Below are positions 1-12,193 of a stretch of DNA of 64,000 nt, one piece after another. Below the pieces are notes generated by a model. The model ran no database searches. It was not told where the DNA came from and saw only the letters and a list, made by a program, of their open reading frames with translations. The translations under genes and the position numbers were made by a program. Origin of the DNA: Harmothoe impar (taxonomy: Eukaryota > Annelida > Polychaeta > Phyllodocida > Polynoidae); the NCBI GenBank assembly GCA_947462335.1, contig OX381709.1:37590186-37654185 (forward strand), read 5' to 3'. Each line of letters starts with the position of its first letter. Position 1 is the first letter of the stretch.

Positions 1-360
1 AGCATGTCTTGTCACCCCCTACATCTGAGGCAGGGTGATGTATGCTTACACCTCTGACTGATACAGAGAGTGATAAATGCCTTATTTATTACACCCCTGA
101 CAGTGATAAGTTCCCTCCACCACTCCCGGAGGCACTGACACCAAGCAGGGATCCCAGAATCTATGTGAACACCTCACAGCCTGCACTGACGGATGGGGAA
201 GGATTTGTGCTCTGCAATCTGACCAAATTGGGTTTGGGGGCGGAGCAGTTGGGAGCAGTGTGGCAGGCTGGGGAGGGGAAAGGGTAGGTATAGACAGAGG
301 ATGTGGAGGGGTAGCACGGAAGGGGATGGATGGTTAGGTAGAGATATGTGGTGGATGTGT
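1..360. repeat. dispersed repeat, copy A (unrecognised family)
   Basis: Bases around 30-290 resemble 7035-7330: both carry a similar stretch starting near ATGCTTACACC, then a shared GACTGATACAG, a later GTGAACACCTCA and GGATTTGTGC. An open frame of about 80 codons runs through copy A and a shorter one through copy B, but divergence and indels look like those of noncoding repeat DNA. The family is unknown to me. The left edge may lie outside the window. Confidence 0.5.
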
Positions 361-1260
361 GATGAGGGAAATGAGGCGAATGTTAGACAAAACTAATTAT
401 AAAAGCAGCCCTGGCTCATCAGGGCTGCATTTATGCATCAAAATATGACATTAAGCACTATGCTACCGTTTGAGGGTAGCGAGGCAGTTTTCTTTCTCAG
501 ATTCTCTCCTAGGCAACTCATTTAAAACGAAAAATTATCGTCTACATGTGTTGCATCTAATTTGATTAATCAGAAGGCATTTCATTCTAAATGCTATATC
601 TTAAAATTGTCCAACAGTAGATCGTAGTTTGTCTATTGACAGTAAACTTAATTGAATTACTACAATTATAGATGCTTTACTTGTTATTAAAACCTCTCCC
701 GAGGTTTGTGCTGTTGTAATAATACAGACCCAATTATGATGCTCGAGCTGAGCTAGATCTATGCCAGCCATACCTATAGCTGACGTTTTGGCGGAGGCTG
801 TGATTAATAAAATATGGCGGCGTTTCCCCAGGCGGTATGTCATGTCTATGATGACCTGAGATGCCCTTCTGCCTTCAGTCACATATCTTCTCTCCTCGCT
901 ACATATGGGGCTAGGGAGGTGACGATTGTTAAGACTGGTGTGTGTCAGTGGGTGGTAGACGCATTTATTTCATACGGAATACAGTCTCCATAGATAAGGA
1001 AAGCATCCTCGCAGTGAAATAATCCCCCCTCCCAATACTTCACATCCTGTGGCTCCATCCCACATAATCATTGAAATACAACATAATTAGGTGGTATTAT
1101 AAAACATTTAATCAAGCCACAAGTCATTATGGATACAGAGGATCACCTGAATCATTTCCACTGAGGGTTACTTATTGAGACTCAATGTGGTTTAAGGCTG
1201 AACTTGATGAGCCTGATTTTGAAAGATTTAAACGTCCCAGTAAACAAAAAACGGTATACT
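361..1260. other. no gene seen
   Basis: I see no supportable gene. A perfect 9-bp stem with a 6-base loop lies at 405-428 (GCAGCCCTG / CAGGGCTGC). A 93-codon minus-strand frame at 601-882 has no recognisable domain. Confidence 0.5.
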
Positions 1261-1269
1261 GCATTTTAT

Positions 1270-1346
1270 AACGTTATATAACGTTAAATAACGTTTCTCT
1301 AAGCCTCCTTACTATGGCATAACGTTATATGAAGTTTTAGAACGTT
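1270..1346. repeat. cluster of AACGTT palindromes
   Basis: The 6-bp palindrome AACGTT occurs at 1270, 1280, 1290, 1321 and 1341. The first three are spaced exactly 10 bp apart, one helical turn. No gene is adjacent. Confidence 0.7.
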
Positions 1347-1439
1347 ATTTCGACGTATAATAAAGTTTTTTTTGTTAGCTGGGGTTGCTCTATTTCCCTA
1401 TGTGGGCGAAGAGTAATAGAGGAAATGATATTGAACTTG

Positions 1440-1835
1440 TACTTGTATAGGATAGACGGGTGTTTTAAAGATGGGTTAGGAACTAATTTGGGGTCGATTT
1501 TAATTTCTCGGTTGTACAGCGTCTTTGTGTTCATAATGTCCATACAAATATGTCTTTTAATTATTTTGATATTCATAAATCCATAGAATATAGAGCATAT
1601 TGTGGTCAGAGCAGGTCAGGGGACCCGACTCTATTAGAAAATGGGGTCCTCTGACCCAGTTTTCCCTATATCTAATGGATTTACAAGTGACAAAATACTT
1701 TAAAAAGCTACACACCTAATTATATGGACATTATGAACACAAACACGTTGAAAAAAAGAAAAATTATAAGTTGAGTCCAAATTGGCTCCTTACCCATCTT
1801 TAAATGCAGGGACAGTTCACCAAATCATGGTGAGG
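1440..1835. repeat. long imperfect fold-back (inverted repeat)
   Basis: The left arm (about 1440-1632) and right arm (about 1648-1835) are reverse complements with scattered mismatches. Clear paired blocks are TTTAAAGATGGGT near 1463 with its complement near 1790, TTTGTGTTCATAATGTCC near 1524 with its complement near 1730, and GGTCAGGGGACCC near 1613 with its complement near 1650. The loop is short. This is probably a decayed fold-back transposon. Confidence 0.65.
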
Positions 1836-1984
1836 ATGTGTCCCCGAAGCGAGACATAGATGGTCAATATGTGAATATGACTGTGCTGATCGGAAACACT
1901 GTGCTTGTGTTTGTATACATGTGCGTGCTTGCAGCACAGCTGGGACAATGGTGGCCACCATATGTCTATAGAGAGCTAGGTGCC

Positions 1985-2065
1985 TTGAGTAGTTTCCACA
2001 GCCGACGGAGTTACAAGTTGTTGACCTTTCTGTCGTTACATCTTAGATGATGTGGACACATCTAG
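1985..2065. repeat. dispersed repeat tail, copy A
   Basis: The stretch ending in GATGATGTGGACA near 2045-2057 resembles 7840-7915, including ACAAGT..GTGACCTTTCT... and the final GATGATGTGGACA. With the 1-360/7015-7380 match this suggests two diverged copies of one larger element separated by other insertions. Confidence 0.45.
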
Positions 2066-4480
2066 AATCTAAATCTGCCAATAGGATCAGGAGATGGCAT
2101 GACTAATTTGTGATAAACCACCCCTTGGCAACTTCCCTCCCCTTTATAGATTGTTTGTATAGATAGAGTGCCAACGTAAAATTGCAATACTGATATTTAA
2201 GTTCAGATGTAAATTATAAAATCAATGCAAGCAAAGCCTTTTAAAGGTTATTTTATACATTTTAACTGGCATGACACGTGTTCGATACCCTTGCTATTTC
2301 ATTAAATTCTATACCATGATAATTCAACAACATCTTCATTTTATGATGATTAAGAGAATCAGATTGCTATCAATGACACATTCGATTTCTCTGAAGGAGT
2401 GTGTAATGTAGAAAATATTTACCTGTGCCTTTCAAACCAGACTCTCTGCAACTGCTACCAAGATGCCTCAAAGATGTTTGGGTGATCCCAAGGATCCCCG
2501 GCAGCTCAAGGTTCTGAAGCCAGGCTTACCTGCCAGAAGGGAAAAGACTTTGCTCCATTAAGCCCAAGGATCAAATTGCTGGGAAGTAGGGCCTTGGCTT
2601 TCTAAAGAATGATCCAAGAGAGACTACCGATAAAACCATGAGACAAAGAAACAGATGAGCATGCAATGCCATGGCAGGAATGAGGGGAAAAGAATAGGAC
2701 CGCCCTAAAATGGTATGGCATTTCCTTAGGGCATGATGCTTTGATAGATTTGTCCTATAAGACATGCAAGCCCCCTCTCAGGGCTAGATATGGACATATT
2801 GAGAATACCTACAGATCCCTACAGTTAAAGGCAATGTCTCTCTGAAATCACGGCTTTAAAGTTAATTATGAACACATTACCCTATGCCATTAATTTACTT
2901 TGCGATATTCTAGCATACTATGTGAATTTATATGATTGCCGTGAGTGAATGAAAAAGAGAAAAACACCTACCTCCCTGCAGAATGAGCCCCAGTAGCTGG
3001 GTGCTGGGTTGCTGCCATCCAGCACTCCCATACATCGTTACCAATGAGCAGCTCACTACTCCCAGTGAACTGCTCAGAGCTGCTCCTATAACATGTCGGT
3101 CTAGGACCTCATTTCCCCCACCCTTCAACCCTGAGCAGCTCATTTGTGTTTGAGCACCTCCTCCATTGTAACTAAATCAGGAGCCTGAAGAGAGAAGTCA
3201 GTTTCAAACTGGACCCTTGCATGCTAGTCAGCCTCCCTTGGAATATGAACCATGGCTCCATTTAGGTAGACGTATAATATAGATACCCACTCAAGTCAAT
3301 TCCAGCCCTTCAGGTGCATAAGATTAGCAGGTTCTTTGATAAATCCAACTTACAGGAGGAACCAGGTTGTAGGGGGAGTAAAGTCGGAAACAAACACTAG
3401 AGAAATATATATGAATTTGGTGTTTAGGTAATGACTCTTTTACACAATATAATGGAATAAAAGAAAATGATAATAGAGATGGCAGAACTCGGGATGAGCA
3501 AATAAATTGACATTGGGTGCGTGATTAGAGTTGTATAGTACGAAAACTAAAACCAGGAATCATTAAAGGAGAAATCCAATGACAAAGAGGGATATTGTGA
3601 TACGTAGCAACATACGCTTTTGTGCTTGTTCAAAACTAGGAAATGAGCAAAATGTATATTTTTTATATATGGTTGGTAAGAGAAACGGCCTCACCAAATG
3701 CCATTAAATGAGGAGGCATGTGTCATGAGGTATTTGGTTTGCACTCTACCACCTCCTCCCATTTACACCTCTACCCCATATCCATTCTCCTACCACACCC
3801 TACGGTGCCCCGGGTTATGGGACACGGCCACGTGCTGCTGGAGATCTGTCACCTATAGGCAATGATTTGAATACAGAGGATTCCAAAATTGCTAAATCTG
3901 CAAGTATATACAAAGTGTACCAACATTGCTTTCCGTTCAGGTAGTAGCATACCTCCATCCTATCATAGTATTGTGGCTAAGGAACAATTTACAAGTCTTA
4001 GATAATTGTAGCTGAGCGTAAGACTTTTTTAGGAACGAGATTTTCTTTATTTACCAAATACTTGGGGGACAAGCATGAATATAGTAGGGTATTAGATTCC
4101 CATGTGTTGGAGATCCTCCTGTTCCCACTGACATAGATTGTTACTGATTAACCTATTTGACCTTCAGTTGAGGTGCAGTTGGTGGTTGGAATTCTCTCAG
4201 TGTGTATGGGTCCCAGGGGAGTGCCAACTTGTAATGGAAATGGAGTTTAGTGCTTTCTTGGGTTCATCGCCTGCAGGTTTGTCTTATTGTTGGAGGCAGT
4301 GTAGAATCCAATAGGTCTGAGTTGACCTGCATAGGAAAAGGACTCATAATGAAGTCTCTCTTGAAATTTGTCGGGTGGGTTGAGTCTGATGCTTTTAAAG
4401 GAACATGACAAAAATGACCCAGGAGTAAGGAGTGATCCGAAAATATATACATGGCCACTACCATGTTGATTATAGACCTA
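2066..4480. other. no gene seen
   Basis: Moderately AT-rich sequence with only short open frames lacking recognisable motifs. I support nothing in it. Confidence 0.45.
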
Positions 4481-4729
4481 CACTGTAAAAAGTTGTTGTT
4501 CGTGAACAGCAATATGTGCTGTAACTATACAGTACTTTAGCTGTAGATAAGATAATACAGCAACTTTTGCTGTACACATACAATTCTGTTACTGTAGATG
4601 CAGGTTCGAATCCCATAACCAGCAACCAGAGGGAGAGAGAGCAGAGAGGTTGGAGGGAGTACCATACTCCACAGCTCAAATATGACCTGATCTTTTCAAA
4701 AGCCCAATGATGCAGGCTACATAGTGACT

Positions 4730-4800
4730 GCCCCTCTAGCTCAGTCAGTAGAGCCGTGGGAGATGTAGTCTGAGGGTCAGCAGTTCCAGTCCCGGCAGGA
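4730..4800 (+). pseudogene. tRNA-Lys-like fossil inside the 871-bp element
   Basis: The A-box region TAGCTCAGTCAGTAGAGC forms a D arm (GCTC/GAGC). It is followed by TCTGAGGGTC and a degenerate T arm (GTTCCAGTCCC), matching the layout of tRNA-Lys. The anticodon and T stems no longer pair, so it is not a functional tRNA. Confidence 0.6.
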
Positions 4801-5145
4801 AACTCTCACACAAACTACATTTCTCCTAATGCAATTCTAAAGTATAATATATTTTGGTACACTGAAATGTTACTATTGAAAATATGCAGAGGATAAGACC
4901 AATGTATCTCAACAATCTGCATGAAAGATAGTAAAATTTATTTTGAAAAACATCTATAGGCCATCAAGATTACACTTCAACTAATGGTAGTTCAGTCCTT
5001 ATTAGTACATTACTGCAATAGGGTAATTTTCATATTATCCCTTAAGACATGAACAGTCTAGTTCTAAAATTGTCCCCAGGGATCCTGTGTTGACCTCATT
5101 ACCATTCACACATAAGTAGGAGGTGTTTCAATGAACCTGACATGC

Positions 5146-5212
5146 AGGATTCACTGGCGTAGTGGTCATGGTTCAGGACTATGGATTGGAACCTGGGGGT
5201 TCAAATCTCCAA
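5146..5212 (+). pseudogene. second tRNA-like fossil (Gln/Glu-like)
   Basis: TGGCGTAGTGG fits the tRNA A box and GGTTCAAATCT fits a B box, with spacing like that of a tRNA gene. The stems are decayed. The closest family by eye is tRNA-Gln or tRNA-Glu; this assignment is weak. Confidence 0.5.
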
Positions 5213-5351
5213 GATGTTGAATATGTGAGCCTTTTTAGAACTCAGGTCTGCGTCTACAGTAGATTCTACTGTAGGTCTACAGCAGAATTTACTGGAACCA
5301 AAGTTGCCCCCAATAGTTGCTGTACAGGAACACTACTTACTTCTAACAGTG

Positions 5352-6500
5352 TAGATGACACATGTTGATGGAGGTAGATGGTAGGTGTGAGCTATTGGTG
5401 TTGTGTCAGTCAGTCCTTAGACAACCCTATGAGCATGGGAGTGCCTATCACCAAATATATCAATACAACCTCTAGTTATACCCAGACAACCTACAGCTCC
5501 TACAACATTCTTCCCCATACACGCCGAGGAATGCTCTAGCTGTCCATAATCTCCTCACAAGATGTGTAGTAGAAGACTAACTCAAGTCCTAATATGATCC
5601 AGTCCATTGCACTGTTATTGCCTTGTTGATAACAATCCATGTGGATCATCTAGTATTGTGAAGACCACTTCATCCCTTGCCAGAAAATTACATTACCACC
5701 CTCCTCACACTGAATTCCACGGAAAACCCGTAGTTGCAGAAATGTCCCCCATCAACAGCCCTGGTCTTGGGCCTCTGGCCAAACGAGTTCCTGGAATTGT
5801 GCCCAGATCCTTCCTGCTTCCATCACAACACCAATACCAGTATATTAGAGCAGACAGGGAGCGAATTGGGGAATGCAGGAATTTATAGAGTGGGGAGGAG
5901 GTGCTAAGTACCAATCACCTCAGTGCAATTAGAGAGGCAATCATCTGGATGAGGAATTCAATTACAGGTCTGCTCCCCTAAGATGTACACAAATAGGATA
6001 GATAAAAGGGGACATATAGCAGTCATAATACTAGTAAGTTTTAGCCCGAGACCAATTAACAAGAGAGCTCTACGGTTGGACGAAAGATAGATTAGCACTA
6101 TAGGAGAGTAGCAGTGCTTTGGTAACAGTGTCGGTTAATCTAAATTTGATACTTACAAGCCAGATAACATGCATACGTATGTACATGTGGTAAGCCAATG
6201 CATAGAGTAAGGGTCTGCCTATCTAGACCTTCATTACTGAATTATTATGTCTACAATCCCCTACTTACTGGTATTTACTACAGGTATGTACTACCAGGTT
6301 TTTTTTCAGAATCGAAATTCTAAAAAGTTACCGGTACTTGTTAACCATGAATGTAGCTTTAGTGTGGGGAAAAAAAGGTTTGAAGTCTCACCGACATGAC
6401 CCACTTAGGTTACATGAGAAGTGGGAAACTATTGGCTATAATAATAGCCATAATAGGTTTGATAAAAATCAATAAAATAATTCTTGGAATTATTAAAATT
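5352..6500. other. no gene seen
   Basis: No supportable gene or named repeat. The open frames at 5607-5888 (+) and 5705-5914 (-) overlap each other and have no known motif. Confidence 0.45.
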
Positions 6501-6518
6501 GATTTCCCTGCAATACAC

Positions 6519-6544
6519 CTGATGAAGCTGTGAACAGCTGAAAC
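6519..6544 (+). ncRNA. hammerhead-ribozyme-like core (Penelope-type), degenerate
   Basis: CTGATGA (6519-6525) is followed by a perfect 5-bp stem II (AGCTG / CAGCT, loop TGAA) and then GAAAC (6540-6544). These are the two conserved core strands of a hammerhead in the right order. I could not pair stem I or place a good cleavage triplet, so it is probably an inactive relic of a Penelope-like element, whose ends carry such ribozymes. Confidence 0.4.
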
Positions 6545-7014
6545 TCCTCAGTACTCATACTCAATTAACAGTGGAACTATGATTGGCCATGTTTTTTCTA
6601 AACCAGTTTTAGATAAATAAATAAATTGATAAGAACACCCCTAGTGGGATTTGGGATTTCAATATCCACAACTTAAAATTTTAAACTTGAAATGTAAAAG
6701 TTGTAAGTTCTGATTTTTTGAAAAAACCTATAAAAGCCCAGGATGTAACCTAGATTCCTGGGAACCAATCAAACAGCTCCCTGTCCAGAATTGAGGTCAT
6801 GAGCTCCCAGAAACCATATAAATTGGAGGAAAGGACTTACTTGATTAAGTACTGAAGGAGTAGTGGTAGGGAACCCATTTCCTCGTCAGATCCGATTCGA
6901 ATTATTATGTCTACGATATGATGTGGCGCCTGGGTAAACTACAAACTAGGTTAATTTGTACGTTATTCCAATACAGCCAATTCCATCGGATTCACATTTT
7001 AACATTTTGAATAT

Positions 7015-7920
7015 AGCATGATCCGTGCATAACAGGTAGGACGGGGAATGCTTACACCTTTGACTGATACAGGGAGTGACACATGTATCACTCACAGTGA
7101 TATATGTGAGGTATTTACACCAATGCTAGAAGCAGCGACATCAGGCAGAGATCCTGGAATATGTGTGAACACCTCATGGCCTGGGCTGACATTATATATT
7201 GGGACGGATTTGTGCACTGCAATCCGTCCGAATTGGGTTTGGGCGTGAATCGGCTGCGTGGGGCGAGTGTGGTGAGCCAGCAACGGGTTGTAGGTAGGGA
7301 AGGGAGAGAATAGAGGAGGTGGGTAAGACGTGCAAGGATGTGGAGATATACATGTGATGGATTTGTTAATATGAATGGAGCCAAGCTAGACCAGGCAGGG
7401 CTTGTGCTAAATAAGATATTGTGGTGTATCCATGGGTAGTATGCTATATCTATGGTGATAGCAGATGAGTATGTACACTATGTGCTGCTGGGGAGGTGTT
7501 AAACATTTCAGTATCCGAGGACTGCGGTGGGTCCTGTCGGTAGGTAGGTCGTGGAAAGTAAAGAAATAGGGGGAACGTCGGGGGTATGAAGCAATATATT
7601 TTAGAGATTTGGGGTTGGGAAGAAAGCACAATGTACCATGAGTGTTAACCTGTGAGTGGGTCAGTCTACTAGTAGTACTAGAACATGGTGCCTGTGTGTG
7701 CCGGAGGGGCATATACGGAGACGACCAATATGTCCCATACAGAAGGTGGAGTTGTAGGGGATACAACATCAGACAGATGGTGTCATTGTGGGGGGGCTGA
7801 TTGAAGGTCAAGCTATAGCCAGACCCATGGAGCAGTTCCCACAGACGCCTATAGATGTCACCTCTACAAGTCGGTGACCTTTCTAGCATTACATTATTGA
7901 TGATGTGGACATATTCTGCA
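7015..7920. repeat. dispersed repeat, copy B
   Basis: 7035-7330 resembles 30-290, and 7840-7915 resembles 1985-2060. The interior differs. A 160-codon minus-strand frame (7407-7889) lies inside but looks spurious. Confidence 0.45.
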
Positions 7921-8865
7921 ACACCGAATATGATCTGACCTTAATACCACTCAGAACGTGCATACGCACTATGGCAGCCCAGCAAACCGGCGTGAGCTTG
8001 TGCAAGGTTAGCCGATACATACACTAGCCAAACCAAATTGGGTGCCTTCGTGTACACACACGGCTTGCAGCAGCTCGTACTACAGGGGAATGTGTGCATG
8101 TCGGTAAGTGGCATTTGAACTCATGCCTTACAGGTCTGGGACCACATTGCATGTCTATGGCTGGCTATATATTGTCTGTTCGTGACATTGCGTGGATGCA
8201 TTAGTTATATTCTATGTGTATTCAGAGTGTACATTCAACACATTGCGATCCCATGTCCCATTTGGGTACCAATCGATGTCCAACCTATTTAGAATTGATG
8301 GTTTTGAATTAGAGTCTAAATATATCATCACTTCCAAAGTGAGCTAAGATTGTGGGAAAGAGCTATGAGAGGTGGGTTATGCGGTGTTAAAGCCAATTCT
8401 TTGCACATTTATAAGGCTAACAGTGAGTAGCAAACATTGAGTTATCTTACATTGAGTGGAGGTGTCAATCCAGATAGATGGCTCAGCTCACAACCTCAAT
8501 ATTAAATCAGTCGGTCGCACTTAAAGCTTTAAGGGTAGGCACGCTGCGATATGATATAGTTGCCATATACTATAATGTCACTTCATGGTCAATAAAGTAT
8601 AGGAAATATTCAGATTTTTTTGTGGTAGAGTCAATAAATGTAATTTGATATGGAAATAGAGCAAAGAGCAGAAAGGGTAGGAAAAGTGGAATCTGCCATT
8701 GTTTACACCCATTACCATTAGTAGTTCTAAAGTATTGATAGAGGTTGTGCTACTTATGTACGGCACATTGCCTCAAGTTTTCCCAAGTACATGGCACATT
8801 ACAATACTATTGTAAGGTAGGGGTATCCTTTGAAATGCCTACACTATACACAGTGTATAATAAAG
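7921..8865. other. no gene seen
   Basis: No supportable gene, RNA or named repeat in this stretch. Confidence 0.45.
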
Positions 8866-10060
8866 ATTGTCATAATACCGCCAGGACAAACTAATTGCTG
8901 TTGTAAACGATCCCCAGCGCCTGACTCTAAGTGAGAAGCATGTACTACTTACACACCTACTCAGATGCATGGTAGATGCAGTAAGGGACGAACTGAAAAG
9001 AATGCCTTGGTTTTTACATGAGTCGTGTAGCCCTAATAAGAATATCTCCCGTATATCAAAATATATTTGCATATTTTGCGTTTTCTAAATTGCAGATCTT
9101 GCGTAGTCTAAAACATACATTCAGTTCTATTATAGTTATGTCATTAGTTAAAAAAGAGAAAAGGGGGTTCGAAGGGCCCGATATATACAATAACATGATC
9201 AACTATGATACTAAAACATAGCTGAAATGATCTATCATAGCTCAAGACTACACAAGATATAAGCATACGCAAGATATGCAGATGTGCATTTCGCTGTGCC
9301 ATCTGAGGGATTGAAGCATTAGACTACGCAATATATGCAATACACAATCTAAACATAAGTCAAGGCAGCCTTTTCAGTCTGTCCTAGTATGGACTAAAGA
9401 TTGTTTTATGGAGGGTCTATAGGCAATGACAGGCATGGCTCAGCGGTTATAATTGTATCCATTATTATTCAAGCAGCGTAGCCACTCTTATGATTAGAAT
9501 AGTCACTATGCGTTTAAAAATGGGTTAAAACACTACATAAAGCATCTATCAGTAGAATAAAAGTAACTAATGGTATTTATACCGTCAGGATAAACTCATT
9601 GCTGTTAAAATCAAAATATATTGTTAGGTCACCTGAAGAAGGCCCATCGGGCCGGAACTGTAATGACGGTTTATTTAGAATGAAACTTTATTTCTGTCAT
9701 CCACGAATCATTTTGTTGTTTTTGGTTGTGTTTATTGATGAATTTATTATTGGTATAATAAATCTATCTCTACTATTTTATTGTTAGGTTACAGTGTTAA
9801 TCCGATCTCCCCAGCGCCTGAGCCTAAGTGAGAATCATATACATGTACTACTTACATACATCAGATGTTAGATGGACTAAACTTTTAATGGGGGAACTAA
9901 AGGCCATGGTCTGTATGGCTGAGCGGTTATATATCCATTATTATTCAAGCATTGTCTTATAAATGGAATAGTCATTATGCCTTTAAAAAGGGATTCAAAC
10001 ACAATATAAAGCAGCTATCAGTAAAGTAAAACAGCCATCTGTGCTATACGCACCCCCCTC
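8866..10060. repeat. diverged tandem repeat, about 480-bp period
   Basis: TACCG(C/T)CAGGA(C/T)AAACT and CCCCAGCGCCTGA occur near 8876/8919 and again near 9580/9811. The block with GGCT(C/G)AGCGGTTAT and CCATTATTATTCAAGC occurs near 9437 and again near 9920, about 480 bp apart. The copy at 9580-9850 is interrupted by the Penelope-like insertion at about 9606-9792. Confidence 0.55.
9606..9792 (+). mobile_element. Penelope-like fragment with hammerhead-like motif
   Basis: This segment is absent from the otherwise similar sequence near 8895. It is bordered by a near direct repeat, ATTGTTAGGTCAC / ATTGTTAGGTTAC (about 9620 and 9780). Inside, CTGAAGA (9633-9639), a 5-bp stem (GGCCC/GGGCC, loop ATC) and GGAAC (9654-9658) mimic a hammerhead core with one core change (G for A). 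GTCA at 9628-9631 can pair with TGAC at 9664-9667 as stem I. Confidence 0.45.
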
Positions 10061-12120
10061 CCAAAGGCAGTGGTAGACTTAGTAAATTCCCTCCCATTTA
10101 TAGCTTACACACCCACTATAGAGAAAATGTGCTACTTAAGGTCTGTGTGGGAGTCCCCAGTCAGCACACATGGTTATCAGGAGTCGCCACCTGCTGGCCT
10201 GGTCCTCTAAGACTCCTAGATCCGTCCAGCCAACCCGCACATGCCCCATACTGCGGGCGGCCCTTGTTCAGCCGTAACGACTCTTCTGATTGGTTGTAAT
10301 TGAATGTGGGCCATCAAAGCTCCCCCGGTGGAGCTTCTGAGAAGTAGAGGTGGAGGGTGTTGATTACTGTTGATAAGGCCGCAAGGGGAAATCCTCTTGA
10401 AAGGAAATAAATCCTACTAGCCTGCAGCCCCCTTTAACCTATCCACCTTTTCTTTTCTTATATTGATTATTATTTCATTGTATACGCATTAAAGGTATTG
10501 CCAAGAGGCTAATACATTTCCTAGGGATACATTTACCATATTGGCCTGCATTATAAGGTGCTTATTGATTTTGAGGTCACATTACCCCGGTGCTCGGGGT
10601 TTATTTGAGATCAGAATATAGCACATTAATATATTTTTGCACCACTTTATAAATACTCAGCTCCCTCTTGACACTGGTGCAGGGCACTATGCTATTGCAT
10701 TTTAATATAATATGTGAAGTTTACAATCATAATGGTGGCTACAATAACATCTGAACCTTGTATTTATTCTATCCCCTTCTATGTGGGTGATCCTATGTTT
10801 GTCTTTTCATTTCCTCATCTTACTCATTTTGTGTACATCAAGGGACAGTGTTTGGTGTATATACGAGGTCAGAAGAGGCCAATTCTAATTAAAGCCCACA
10901 CTGTTTGTTTTACATCAAGCTAAAAGCTTTTAAGGGGCCCTCTGCATGTGGCTTCACACGTGGCTCCGTTGACAAAGCACACAGGGACACATGCTCCTGT
11001 TCGATGGCTTCCGCTTTGTTCACCAAAAACAGGGTTCTAGGAAAGGTGGCTTTAGATGCCATTGTGTCAGCTCCCGGGGAGGCCAGAGGCGTGGGAGGTG
11101 GTTGGGAAGGAGGTCATGTGGCAGGGAGGGGGTTGGTGCTAAAGGCCTAGGTTGTGTGTGTTGCGGGAAGGGCATTAGAAACAGCAGGTGCTGCACAGGT
11201 GGGTTGATTCTGAGCAGAGGAAGATAACAGTAGGGCTGGGACGTGAGAGTAAGGATGTTCACACGCTCACAAATAGGGGATATTCGATACCATATGGTGT
11301 GCAATGTTCCTATCACATAGGATTAGGTTCAAGGTCGAGGTATGTTGGACTAGTTGTTGGTCAGTATAATAATTATAGGGATATAGGTGGTACTGCTCAT
11401 TGGCTAGTAGAAACTGCGATGGGTCCTGTTTAGTCGACGTCCTTAAATGAAATGAGAAAGAAATAAGTAAATAGGAATAGATACATGGGATATTGTGTCA
11501 TTACATTATGTATAAGAGAAGGGGTAATCTGAGGGTATAGTTAGACAGCAGTGTAAAGGACAGATGAGAGGGAAATTAATATGGCCACATATATGAGGAG
11601 GAAGGCACACCTGTATATGACATGCTGCAGAGGTACAGGTACAGGGGGCGTGGCGCCGCATGGAGAGGAGGAGGATGGCCAGGAGGATGGACCTGGAGGG
11701 AGCTAGAGTGGAAGGCGTAAGAAAGTCCTGTTGTGAAGACAGCTGCCTAGACTGAGGGTCTGCCGCTTAAGTCGTGCTCACAGGGAGCAGCTCACGTTCA
11801 CAGGGCCTGCCGCTAACAGAGGCATTAAGCGGCATTAAGGACAGGACGAGCAGCTCATGGTTGGGGTCAGTTTACATTAAACAGTCCTCCCGCACACCAC
11901 CAGAGGCAGCACCACAAGGTAGGGTCAATATAGAGAGGTTTGAGGTGGTCAGCTTGACTTAATTGAAACCCAGGTTTAATGTATCTCAATGGAGGGTTAA
12001 CCCTTTTCAAGGTTTGCACACCTCCCGTTAATACTTGAAGGGATATTTAGCATACTTCTGCTATCTTGACCTCACAGCTTGTTTTTCTCATATCAAGAAA
12101 TAAGATACATAATCTCGCGC
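10061..12120. other. no gene seen
   Basis: Only short overlapping open frames on both strands around 10905-11433, in GT-rich sequence with no recognisable motif. GCCACCTGCTGG near 10188 resembles a CTCF core but stands alone. Confidence 0.4.
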
Positions 12121-12193
12121 TGGCGGATAAACGACTAGTTCCCAGAAAAACTGAGACGTTTTCTTCTTCTTAAAACAAGCTGTTTATCCGCCA
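12121..12193. repeat. short inverted repeat
   Basis: TGGCGGATAAAC near 12121 is repeated inverted as GTTTATCCGCCA near 12182. It lies just upstream of the second 871-bp element. Confidence 0.5.

Larger units (their letters stand above)
4481..5351 (+). mobile_element. 871-bp non-autonomous DNA transposon, copy 1
   Basis: The ends are inverted: CACTGTAAAAAGT at the left and ACTTCTAACAGTG at the right (11 of 13 positions pair). Both ends are flanked by TA, consistent with a TA target duplication. It is nearly identical over its whole length to 12347-13217, which is also 871 bp and TA-flanked. It encodes no transposase. It carries three tRNA-like segments in one orientation: a B-box-like GGTTCGAATCCC at 4603-4614, a tRNA-Lys-like body at 4730-4800 and another tRNA-like body at 5146-5212. 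Confidence 0.8.

Noticed and set aside
405..428. 9-bp hairpin considered as a histone mRNA 3' stem-loop
   Set aside because: Histone stem-loops have a 6-bp stem, a 4-base loop and a different conserved sequence; no histone gene is near.
4730..4800. Functional tRNA-Lys gene
   Set aside because: The anticodon and T stems do not pair; the same decay is present in the second copy.
7407..7889. 160-codon open frame on the minus strand
   Set aside because: Composition is odd (Tyr/Pro/His-rich), no motif is recognisable, and it lies inside a dispersed repeat without a partner frame in copy A.
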